64,000 bases of DNA, taken from assembly GCA_027475525.1 (NCBI GenBank), contig JAMWFC010000130.1, forward strand, positions 1 through 64,000. The letters are read 5' to 3'. A program made the translations under genes and the position numbers. This document shows positions 31,432 through 39,196 of the stretch, piece by piece (within the stretch, counting starts at the first letter, position 1; each line of letters starts with the position of its first letter). Origin of the DNA: Macrolepiota albuminosa. Its lineage: Eukaryota > Basidiomycota > Agaricomycetes > Agaricales > Agaricaceae. The notes under the pieces are model-generated. The model was not told where the DNA came from, did not search any database, and saw only the letters and a list, made by a program, of their open reading frames with translations.

Positions 31432-32124
31432 CCGTGTCTCGGGGAAGCTGGCTCAACTATACTGCCGACCAAACAATATCTAGACGGACTTGGGACATCA
31501 ATCTAATACGTGCTCTGGTATTCTTTTTGCTGTTTTCTTACTAGAGTTGACCGACGATGGTAAGCATCCAATTTCACACTTCATATTCTGCTTTTAAATG
31601 TCGATGTTATTTACCGGCGATAATGGCAATCAGGATACACATACACCTTGTCATTACGAAAGCCGATCAAAAGGCAGGCTGTTCACTTGAGCCATCTGGT
31701 CGAGGGCGAATGACGGAAGGGGAAGGAGCAGGGAGAGAGACAGGGATCGCAGAGAAAAAGAGGATAGAGAGAGCGAAACCGGGTCAACACACCAAGGGGA
31801 AGGAGCAGGGAGAGAGACAGGGATCGCAGAGAAAAAGAGGATAGAGAGAGAGAAACCGGGTCAACACACCGCGGGAGGTCAACACACCCCGTGTCCGCAG
31901 ACACACGAGGAGAACACAAGTAACGAAAATCCCCCATCAGTAACACCCGACTAACCCCAACAAACACATGTTCCACCCGGAGGAGTCTGCGACGTAACCC
32001 GATTCAACACTCACGCCGCCACGAACCATACGAAGAGAGTTCTACTTCAAAAAGTTGTCTTACATGACCACAGATAGATAGACCATCAGGATACTTAACA
32101 GGTGTAGAGCACACTCTGGCCCTA
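31432..32124. repeat. IR1-R, second part of the right arm
   Basis: Reverse complement of about 94-698. Compared with the left arm it carries an extra unit at 31717-31870 (the 77-bp duplication) plus about 17 extra bp near 31871-31887. Confidence 0.9.
31717..31870. repeat. 2 x 77-bp tandem duplication, one mismatch
   Basis: Copy 1 is 31717-31793 and copy 2 is 31794-31870, with one C/A difference near 31775/31852. The homologous place in IR1-L (about 330-410) has a single unit. Confidence 0.93.
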
Positions 32125-32173
32125 CCCCCGCTTCTTAGCCCTGCATAGCGGCTTGCCGGCGGTAAAAATAAAT

Positions 32174-32193
32174 TTCATTCATTCATTCATTCA
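32174..32193. repeat. (TTCA)n microsatellite at the IR1-R flank
   Basis: Five TTCA units follow an A-rich run just outside IR1-R. A simple-repeat tail of this type can mark the 3' end of a non-LTR retrotransposon scrap, but no coding part is present here. Confidence 0.6.
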
Positions 32194-32280
32194 CTTGAGC
32201 CATTTGTTGAGCTCGATTGCTGATTTCGAAGATTTGAGACGAGTTCTTGTTCACGTTGTATATACTGTAGTTTGTAAAAG

Positions 32281-32434
32281 TGTAATCTTATCTGTGATCT
32301 TTCTAGATCCGTCATCCAGGGCTCGTTTCGCGATATTACAATTTGTCTTTGTCCTGATGTAATCTTATCTGTGATCTTTCTAGATCCGTCATCCAGGGCT
32401 CGTTTCGCGATATTACAATTTGTCTTTGTCCTGA
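32281..32434. repeat. perfect 2 x 77-bp tandem duplication
   Basis: Copy 1 is 32281-32357 and copy 2 is 32358-32434, identical, with mismatches immediately outside. Confidence 0.97.
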
Positions 32435-32524
32435 ATACCTTGTCTCTTTATATTGCTAATACCTGACTTGCAGGGCCCGGTAAGTATGCGTTATTCCAAG
32501 GAACCATGCTTATGCTATCTCTAG

Positions 32525-33174
32525 TGCGCCATCACTCGTACCCAGGATCACTACGAGGAGCCGGACGTGCCCTATATACCCCGCCCGCCCAACGCGTTCA
32601 TTCTCTTCTGGCTCGTACCCAGGATCACTACGAGGAGCCGGACGTGCCCTATATACCCCGCCCGCCCAACGCGTTCATTCTCTTCTGGTCCTCATTTATT
32701 CATGAGCAGCAGGTTCCAGTAAATGTCGAAGGCAATCTAGAGCAATTTATCAAAGATTGTAGGTGCGTTATCATTATCTCTAGTCATACTCTCGCTAACG
32801 TTTTATTTACACATGCAGGAATGTACTGGAAGAATCTCCCCAAATTCGAATGTGACGCTTGGGAAGCTAAAGCTGCGCAAGCCCGGGTCGAGCATCAACG
32901 TCGGTACCCCGACTGGAGTTTCCAGCCTGGTGCAAATGCCGCTGCGAATGCAAAGGAAAGGTGCTACGTGCTCGACCGTGGTGGGGGACGGGGGAGGCGA
33001 AGATTAAGTATGAGTACAAAGGACCTGCCAGATCTGACAAGGGATGGAGAGGCGCAAAAATTGGAAGATGACGAGGATGAGGAAGAAGATATCGATAATG
33101 ACGATGATTCGGACTATAAAGAGGGCGTCACGTCGAGGAAGAAGAGAAAGGAAAGCAAAAGGCAGGCACGATGA
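32525..33174 (+). pseudogene. HMG-box protein gene, 5' incomplete or broken
   Basis: The phrase YIPRPPNAFILFWSSFIHEQ followed, across an intron (GT at 32763, AG at 32818), by MYWKNLPKF and EHQRRYPDWSF is a sequence-specific HMG box of the fungal MATA/PRF1 type, which bends DNA at regulatory sites. Downstream lie a basic GRGRRR patch, an acidic D/E run (residues about 190-205 of the ORF) and a C-terminal KKRKESKRQ. An upstream intron (GTAAGT at 32480, CTCTAG at 32519-32524) implies earlier exons that I cannot locate. The joined frame across the main intron is not clean, and the 77-bp duplication at 32535-32688 shifts the frame inside the box. Collapsing it would be needed before judging whether the gene is intact. 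The 3' side abuts IR2-R. Confidence 0.65.
32535..32688. repeat. perfect 2 x 77-bp tandem duplication inside the HMG box
   Basis: Copy 1 is 32535-32611 and copy 2 is 32612-32688, identical. It duplicates the start of the HMG box and changes the frame, since 77 is not a multiple of 3. Confidence 0.97.
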
Positions 33175-33225
33175 AAGCTCGTTCAATGCGAGGACGACTG
33201 CCGACGAGGAAGGCCAAGACGGAGA

Positions 33226-33462
33226 GGCTATCCGAACGCGCTAGCCGCCATTGATGATGAGCGACGACCATCCGTTTATAATGAACTTACCATAGAGGCA
33301 AATACACACCCGCTGCCGCTTGATGATGATCGTTTGGTATTGGAGGATGGAGAGATCGATGAAATGGCTGCAGAGGCTTTTGAGATATTAAGAGAGGTTC
33401 AGAAGACATGGAGGTTTGCTCCTCTCAACGAGGATGATCCGGCATTTCTGCATACTGATTGA
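33226..33462 (+). pseudogene. 3' fragment of the 379-aa gene (78 codons)
   Basis: From GYPNAL to the stop at 33460-33462 the translation follows the C terminus of the protein encoded at 7266-8405, with a few substitutions (for example EDGEIDEM for EYGEIDEV). The 5' two-thirds of the gene is absent. The fragment is in the same frame as the HMG ORF, separated from it by one TGA (33172-33174) and 17 codons of unrelated sequence. No start codon of its own is evident. Confidence 0.75.
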
Positions 33463-33586
33463 GCGCTGGTCTACACTGCTCGCACATGGTGTTGTTGGTA
33501 TTTAAGATGGATGATCCGGCATTTCTGCATACTGATTGAGCGCTGGTCTACACTGCTCGCACATGGTGTTGTTGGTATTTAAGATG
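33432..33586. repeat. perfect 2 x 77-bp tandem duplication
   Basis: Copy 1 is 33432-33508 and copy 2 is 33509-33585, plus one matching base. It duplicates the last codons and stop of the gene fragment; the left arm (about 7220-7300) has one copy. Confidence 0.97.
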
Positions 33587-33711
33587 TGTACCACTAGTGT
33601 ATAACGTGCATACATTATGGCCGCGCGAGACCTATAAGTCCCAGGGTGCATAACGACAAAAGTAAATAATCCAATGAGAGGTACACATAAATCTCGAATA
33701 GAAATCATCCA

Positions 33712-34494
33712 TCACTGAGTAGATTGGTATGGTTTAGTCGTAAAAAACTTGAAAGTATCGCGTCCATCCTCATTTCCCATCTTCAGCAAGCCCAAAAGTC
33801 TCGTCTTTCCCTGCAGATAATCAACTCTCCTTACACCTTTTGCCCTCTCTGCCAGGTATCCGTCATGTCCACCGGGAGCAGCCCGACAGCGACTGTCGAA
33901 GGCACGACTAACGTTGTCCTTGTTCACCTGCGACAACTGTGCCCAGTCATTGTGATTGGTTTGCAACTGCAATGAGTAACAGAGCTCTTCCAAGACGTTC
34001 TGTACCGTGATTGAGAGATCCGAAGTGATGTCCATGTCCCATCGTCGAGGAAAGATATCATACAGGATCCGCATTCGACTGATTGGTGGGTATGTCGCAA
34101 GGTCCGCGTACTCTGTACGGCAGCGGGGAAGAGCGTTATACAGATCAAAGAAGAAGTGGTTGACGGGAACCGCAGCATTTAGAAGGGGATGGAGTCGAAG
34201 TGGTGGATTATATGCACGGCGGCGCTGTGAAGACGGTGATAATCCGGCAAGATTTCCAACACTGTCCAACGGTGCAGAAAACGGTGGGGATGCGTCATAA
34301 TTATCTGGACGGGGAAGCTCTTGAAAGTTGATTAGAGGCAGGGGTGCTGTTTCAAAATGTGGCGAGGGATTTAAAGAGGGTGGTCGTGGGGGAATGAAAG
34401 GTGACACAGACCGCGGTATCTGGCTGTCGTGTTGGCACCGGGGCGCAGAGGTAACAGGAACCCATTTGATTCCAAACCGCCTACGGCCTGACAT
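33712..34494 (-). CDS. DUF6699-domain protein, 260 aa (paralogue)
   Basis: A single-exon ORF from ATG (34494) to TGA (33712). The last 80 residues are almost identical to the 313-aa protein at 5978-6919 (shared RAFDSRCRAAPGG and GVRRVDYL). The first 180 are clearly diverged and about 50 residues shorter, with gaps in the proline-rich N-terminal part and inside the domain. Domain landmarks are retained: HPLLNAAVPVNHFFFDL, YPPISRMRI and ITVQNVLEEL. The frame remains open despite many changes, which suggests selection on both copies. Function unknown. Confidence 0.8.
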   Translation of the reverse strand: MSGRRRFGIKWVPVTSAPRCQHDSQIPRSVSPFIPPRPPSLNPSPHFETAPLPLINFQELPRPDNYDASPPFSAPLDSVGNLAGLSPSSQRRRAYNPPLRLHPLLNAAVPVNHFFFDLYNALPRCRTEYADLATYPPISRMRILYDIFPRRWDMDITSDLSITVQNVLEELCYSLQLQTNHNDWAQLSQVNKDNVSRAFDSRCRAAPGGHDGYLAERAKGVRRVDYLQGKTRLLGLLKMGNEDGRDTFKFFTTKPYQSTQ

Positions 34495-34771
34495 GGCGCG
34501 AAGTGGGAGCTAAAAGTCAAGAGTGAACGTCTTGTGAGAAAATTTTCAGGCGAGGCAGTCAGGCTTATCTATCTTGGTGCTGCCACCCTCGAGTTCGTGC
34601 CTACCGCCCTAGTAACGTCGTGCAGATCAGATCTAAGCAGTGACAAGATGGATGAGTGACAGATATGCAAGGAGGTTACAGCATGTTTTATAAACGATAC
34701 TTACTCGTGTTTAGTTGTTTGTCTGATTGCCGCTGTCGCTTGTGGGTCATGGGATTTGAGATGGAGCAAAT

Positions 34772-35410
34772 ATGTTCAACCTGTATCATTCAAAATACAT
34801 CACTCTTTTTTATCATGAGACGACATTTGTCGACAGAGCTGAAAAGGCTGATTTTGCAGCTAAAAATTATCCATACAAGACGATCAGTGATATTACAAAT
34901 GTCAGCATTCAAACTATCAAACGGATCCGAACACTTCATCGTCGTAGAGGTGATGTTGTTACACAGCAGATGGTCAATGGATGGCCACACATACTCAATG
35001 GTTTTGAAATGAGTATAAGTACCAGCTGAAGAGTCAGTAAAAGCAAGCATCTGACCTAATTATCAGTTTCTCGAAGGTTGTATTGAGCGACAGCCCTGAC
35101 TTGTTGGCAATTTAGATCACTAATGTAGATGAAAGAGACCGAGCAGAATATTAACTTATTATTGGGACATATTACGAGCCTTGGCAATTGGGTTTTGTAG
35201 ATGAAAGTGCATGTCATTGTTAAGTAACAAGTTGCTCATTTGCATGGTCAACTAATAGAACATGTGCAAGATGTCATGACTTCTTTATTAGAGGAAAACA
35301 ACAGGAATTCTTTCTTTTTCAATTAAGAATACATTGAGCAAACTGAAAAAAGGTATTTTATTTTGCCAGCACTTTCTCTTGATGGAATTTTGGCACTAGA
35401 TATTAGAGCA
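34772..35410 (+). pseudogene. Tc1/IS630-like transposase relic, N-terminal part
   Basis: An 85-codon ORF has the helix-turn-helix style segment TISDITNVSIQTIKRIRTL, typical of IS630/Tc1-mariner transposases. Next come a broken FLEGCIE piece near 35071 and ALSLDGILALDI near 35370-35405, the strand carrying the first catalytic Asp in the DDE_3 fold. The rest of the protein resumes at about 38300, after the Harbinger insertion. Stops and frameshifts are frequent, so it is dead. Confidence 0.65.
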
Positions 35411-35598
35411 TTTATGCAAATTTTCGTTACAACTCGCCAAATTTTTGTTAAGATCGGTTGCCAGGGTTCTCATGGCTTTCGCACATCACCAATAGATGAT
35501 GGCCAGTTATCATATCCAAAGTCCGATTGTTTACTGAATTTCTGTTTTATACATATTTCCTCCTTCTGTTACATTTCTCTGCCCCCAACCTCCTTGAA

Positions 35599-36619
35599 AT
35601 GGACTCTAAACCCGAGTTGAAAGATGCGAAAGAAATTTCCGCCAAGCTGACATGCCGCAGAACCCCATTCACTGCCAAAGAACTCTTCGAGATTGTTCAA
35701 GCAGCTGTGAAGGTCAAGTGGTTCGAGGCTAAACATGGTGAAAAGGGAGAAAAACGCAATGAGATGGGAAATCTCATACGTGAGCAGGGGGTCTTGGGTA
35801 GTAACAACATTTTTGAGATGCGACTCGAGGAGCTAATCCTGTGGCATGAGGTACGACACGTCCGTAGTACGCGTGAGACACGTGTTATATTAATGAATCC
35901 ATCATTCACAGGACCCAGAGAAGGCGCCAAAATCTATCAGTAACATCATCACAGGAACGTCGTATGAAGGCACATTTGGTGCGCCTCTTGATAAACTCTC
36001 CTTCATGAAGAAGACATTTGAGGAGAAAACCGATGAGGAAAAGGAGAAAACACGGAAGGTGAGGGACAGTATCTGGAAAATCTGCATGTCCAAGCTGATA
36101 TTCCTTTGACAGAAGAATGAAGATGATCGAAAGGGTGGGGAAGCAATCCGTCACGCGTCATCTAACCGGTTGAGCTGCCAAAGAGAAGTGCTCAAGGCAT
36201 GTGAAGAATCTGATGGCACTGCATCCAATGCTGATAAAGAAAACATGCCAGCCCACGCTTCCGTCTCAAAGCCACCTTCAACCATGGCTAACCCTACCTT
36301 TTCTGCACGTCAACCCTTAGCCAAACCCATATCAAAGCCAGCCATGAAACCACTCTCCACTATCAAGCTTGGAAAGCGATCATCTTTCAAGTTTGATGAT
36401 GAAGAAAATATGTCTACCCGTAACACAAAGCGTATTCGCAAGAGTGACTTTGATATTGCGGGGTACATGGAGGAAGAGAGGGAGGAATGTCGTAAATTTC
36501 AAGAGAAACTTTTGGAAGGGTTGGATCATGCACGAGTGCAAGCAGAAAAAGCAGCGGAGAACAATCAAGACTTCCAAGATTGGTTCCTCAGTGTCATGAC
36601 CAATGCCCTTCTGAAGTGA
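35599..36619 (+). CDS. Harbinger companion protein, three exons, 301 aa
   Basis: Exons 35599-35850, 35912-36058 and 36113-36619, GT-AG and all phase 0. The N terminus (PFTAKELFEIVQAAVKVKWF) is helical. The middle is highly charged (a KKTFEEKTDEEKEKTRK segment). A basic stretch with KRIRK and a C-terminal coiled-coil-like helix (MEEEREECRKFQEKLLEG) follow. I do not recognise a named domain. In other PIF/Harbinger elements the second protein is a Myb/SANT-like DNA-binding partner that escorts the transposase to the nucleus and DNA. That role is inferred here from position and charge, not from a visible Myb motif. The gene is intact. Confidence 0.65.
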
Positions 36620-36786
36620 GCATTCATATATTGATATCTAGATGGTTTACTACTTTCTTTGAACCTATTTTTACCTTACATGTTGATACTTGCTAATCTT
36701 TGTTGTAATCTCGAGAGAAACCTCTTGCAATACCCTTTTGAATAATCACTTGTACATAGTTGGATCTGTATAATTTTTTATTTATG

Positions 36787-37984
36787 TTAATGGTGCAAGT
36801 ATTCTCGTAGTGAGGGTGGTGGACAATCAAAGTATTGAGATACTTGATTGGGCTGAATGCAATTGAGGCAATTTGTGAGGAGGACACCTACACGATAATA
36901 GCATCCTAGAGGAGAGGCATAAGGCCTCATCTTCCACCCAGCATTGAGAAACGGCCATGTGTTAGACACAATGCCAAAACCATGCTCAACCTCGATTCTG
37001 ACAGCTGACATTGTTGCATTCCAATCCAATTCCTCCTCGGTGCGCTCACCCATTCCAGCATATGGGCTGAGGATATTGGGTCCCACTCTGTAAGCCAAAT
37101 CTCCAAAGATTTGGAAAGCATGCAGGGTGTGCTCCTCTGCTGGGGCGTTTTGAAGAGCTTCTGCATTGGATTCTTTGTGGTATGCGAATTGGGCAAGTCG
37201 ATCAAGTAGCCCGCTATTGCTGAGCAGGAAGTTATCATTACGGCGGCCTTCAAATGCCCCATATAAGTGGCCGATGATTCCATTTGGCAGCATGAGGGCT
37301 TGGAATTTCAATGCATGGAATTTCTTGTGGCTGTTGTAGGCCTGTCGTTGATACCAGGTGGGGCGGCAAATGCGCTGTATCATGCAATCGAGGAAGCCAA
37401 AGATTGTCTTGATCAGTGCTCCTTGTTGTTCGATAGCCTCTGCATACTTTGCAAGTTCAGAGGGGTGTAAGAGCCCCTCTGAGTCGCAGTCCAATAAATG
37501 CTCCCAATTTTTGTCAATGAATTCCACCAATTCATTAACTACTTCTGATATAGCAGAAGCAGGCCTATCATATAGTAAAGAGAGTGACCAAAGGTCATCT
37601 GCACTGCAAAACCGTGCTAAGAGCAGACAGAACCCTTCTAAGCCAGTAAAAGAATATCTATTGGCTGTACTAAACTTCTCCGGTATCTCCAGTGCTTCCA
37701 GCATCTCAAAGATCTCTGGTGCAGTCAATCTGTGAGTGGAGTCTAATCAGCAGGTGTGGTGGCTGCGATAAATCCTGGCACACCAAAATCTCCATAAACA
37801 CTTCTTGTTCTCCAGCTTTCTGATCCACTCCTCCGTTATTCTCTGACCTCCAGGTTCTGGTTGAGGAGCATTGGGCTTGCAATTTGCTATTTCCAAAAGT
37901 AAGGTAAGCCTCTGATCATTGCGTGATTCTTGTTCTGCATAGGCAAGGAGGGAAGATCGCAGCGTATCAATGATAGAAGATCCC
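36787..37984 (-). pseudogene. PIF/Harbinger transposase (DDE_Tnp_4 type), nearly intact
   Basis: The main open part (37728-36787, 313 residues) has the superfamily's acidic residues: D114 in GFLDCMIQR, D165 in GRRNDNFLLS, D210 in FGDLAYRVGPNIL and E248 in EVEHGFGIV. It also has the RQAYNSHKKFHALKFQ strand typical of HARBI1-like enzymes. Upstream, the same frame continues to 37984 (TEEWIRKLENKKCLWRFW) except for one TGA at about 37755-37757. No GT-AG intron removes it cleanly, so it is probably a CGA-to-TGA type lesion. A CTTAG before 37982 could be a splice acceptor of an earlier exon. The enzyme cuts and pastes the element, usually into TWA-like targets. Confidence 0.8.
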
Positions 37985-37987
37985 TAA

Positions 37988-38193
37988 GGGCTCGCAGGGA
38001 AGAGTACGGGAACTGCTGTGAGCAGTAGATCTCATACTTTATTGTTCATATCAGAGTCGATGTCGAGAAAGCAAGGTTGCAGATCTCTGAGGGCTCGCAG
38101 GGAAGAGTATGGGAACTGCTGTGAGCAGTAGATCTTGTACTTTATTGTTCATATCAGAGTCGACGTCGAGAAAGAGATATCTGTAGAAATTCA
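37988..38193. repeat. diverged 2 x 103-bp tandem repeat
   Basis: Unit 1 (37988-38090) and unit 2 (from 38091) share most bases but differ at several positions, unlike the perfect 77-bp duplications. It lies near the right end of the Harbinger element and may be subterminal sequence of it. Confidence 0.8.
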
Positions 38194-38299
38194 AATCTCC
38201 GCTGCCAAATTTGGTATGGCCAACAACCGGCAGCTCAGCTAATTCTAAGCAAATTTTTGTTATTTACCATCAAATTTAAGCTAAATATCAAAATATGGG

Positions 38300-38678
38300 T
38301 GCTGCAGAAATCCTCTATTCAAGATTGTCCAATTACAGCAAAAACATTCAGTGATTTTATCAATGGCCTTTTAGATCAGATGAATCTTTTGCCAGGTAAA
38401 AACTTGGTGCTTGTTATGGATAATGCAAGTATACACAGGAAAGATAATATATGAGAAATAATGAAGCACTAGTATGACATATATTTGAAATTGATTCAAC
38501 TTTTGTTTTTTGACACACTTACATAGTAGAATGCATCTTGTTTTCCTTTCTGCATATTCACCTGATTTGAACCCAATCAAAGAAGCATTTTCAGCAATCA
38601 AAGCCTGGATTCAAGCAAATCATGACTATGTTCTTGCAGAGCTGACTGGGGTAACTTGTGATCCTTATAAAGTACTTT
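38300..38678 (+). pseudogene. Tc1/IS630-like transposase relic, catalytic part
   Basis: Continuation of the relic at 34772-35410. TFSDFINGLLDQMN and LVLVMDNASIH (second catalytic Asp) lie in one frame. SAYSPDLNPIKEAFSAIKAW (third acidic residue) lies in another, about 80 bp further. The piece is cut at 38678 by the LTR of element C. Confidence 0.75.
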
Positions 38679-39196
38679 TGTAAGGGCAACCTCTAGAGGC
38701 TGTGGCTCAGTCACACAGCTGGCAGAGGGAGATCCAAAGTGTATTAGAGTATGTACTGACAATATCATAATAACTACTCACCTGGCAGAGGGAGATCCAA
38801 AGAGAACAAGTCTAGGGATTCCCTATGCCAGGTTGGATGCTTCTGGGGCTTCTGAAGCATGGGAAACAACTGTACAGTACAACAAAACCTTAAAAACTCA
38901 AAAATTGACTAACCAAACAATTGTGCAAACAAGGGAGGAAAACTCTGGACTTTAGAAGTCAGAAAGGCAAACTCTGGCTTATATAAGCAGTCTGGAGCAG
39001 TGCTGAAGGGCCCACACTTGTCTGAATGATAGCTAAAGAACTAGAGCACCTCAAAGGTTGAGAATAGTACTAACAGATAATGTTAAGAAAATAGTAACAG
39101 CAAAATGAGAGAATGATAGAAGAAATAAGGAAATGAATGAAAGGAGAGTGAAGGAATAAAAAGTGAAAGAAGAAAGGAATGAGGAATCCCCTGACA
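38679..39196 (-). repeat. element C 3' LTR (518 bp)
   Basis: Plus strand TGTAAGGG to CCCTGACA. It has the same length and near-identical sequence as the solo LTR at 49801-50318. On the minus strand it is preceded by a good polypurine tract, AGAGGAGGGGTGA (39197-39209). Confidence 0.9.

Larger units (their letters stand above)
33224..34680. repeat. IR2-R, right arm of the second inverted repeat
   Basis: Reverse complement of about 5770-7499. It starts within the last 78 codons of the 379-codon gene and ends in the DUF6699 upstream region. Similarity is highest around 33250-33950 and lower over the gene's 5' half. Confidence 0.88.
35410..38300. mobile_element. element F: PIF/Harbinger-like DNA transposon
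   Basis: About 2.9 kb inserted in the Tc1-like relic. It carries a Harbinger transposase (minus strand) and a three-exon companion gene (plus strand) in convergent arrangement. Two-gene organisation is typical of the superfamily. I could not pin down terminal inverted repeats or the 3-bp target duplication, so the ends are approximate to about 60 bp. Confidence 0.65.

Noticed and set aside
94..34680. A single giant palindrome made of IR1 and IR2
   Set aside because: The order of arms is wrong for a palindrome: IR1 then IR2 on both sides in plus coordinates, both inverted.
35410..38300. Terminal inverted repeats of the Harbinger element
   Set aside because: Only weak AT-rich similarity was found between the ends; no convincing TIR or 3-bp duplication.
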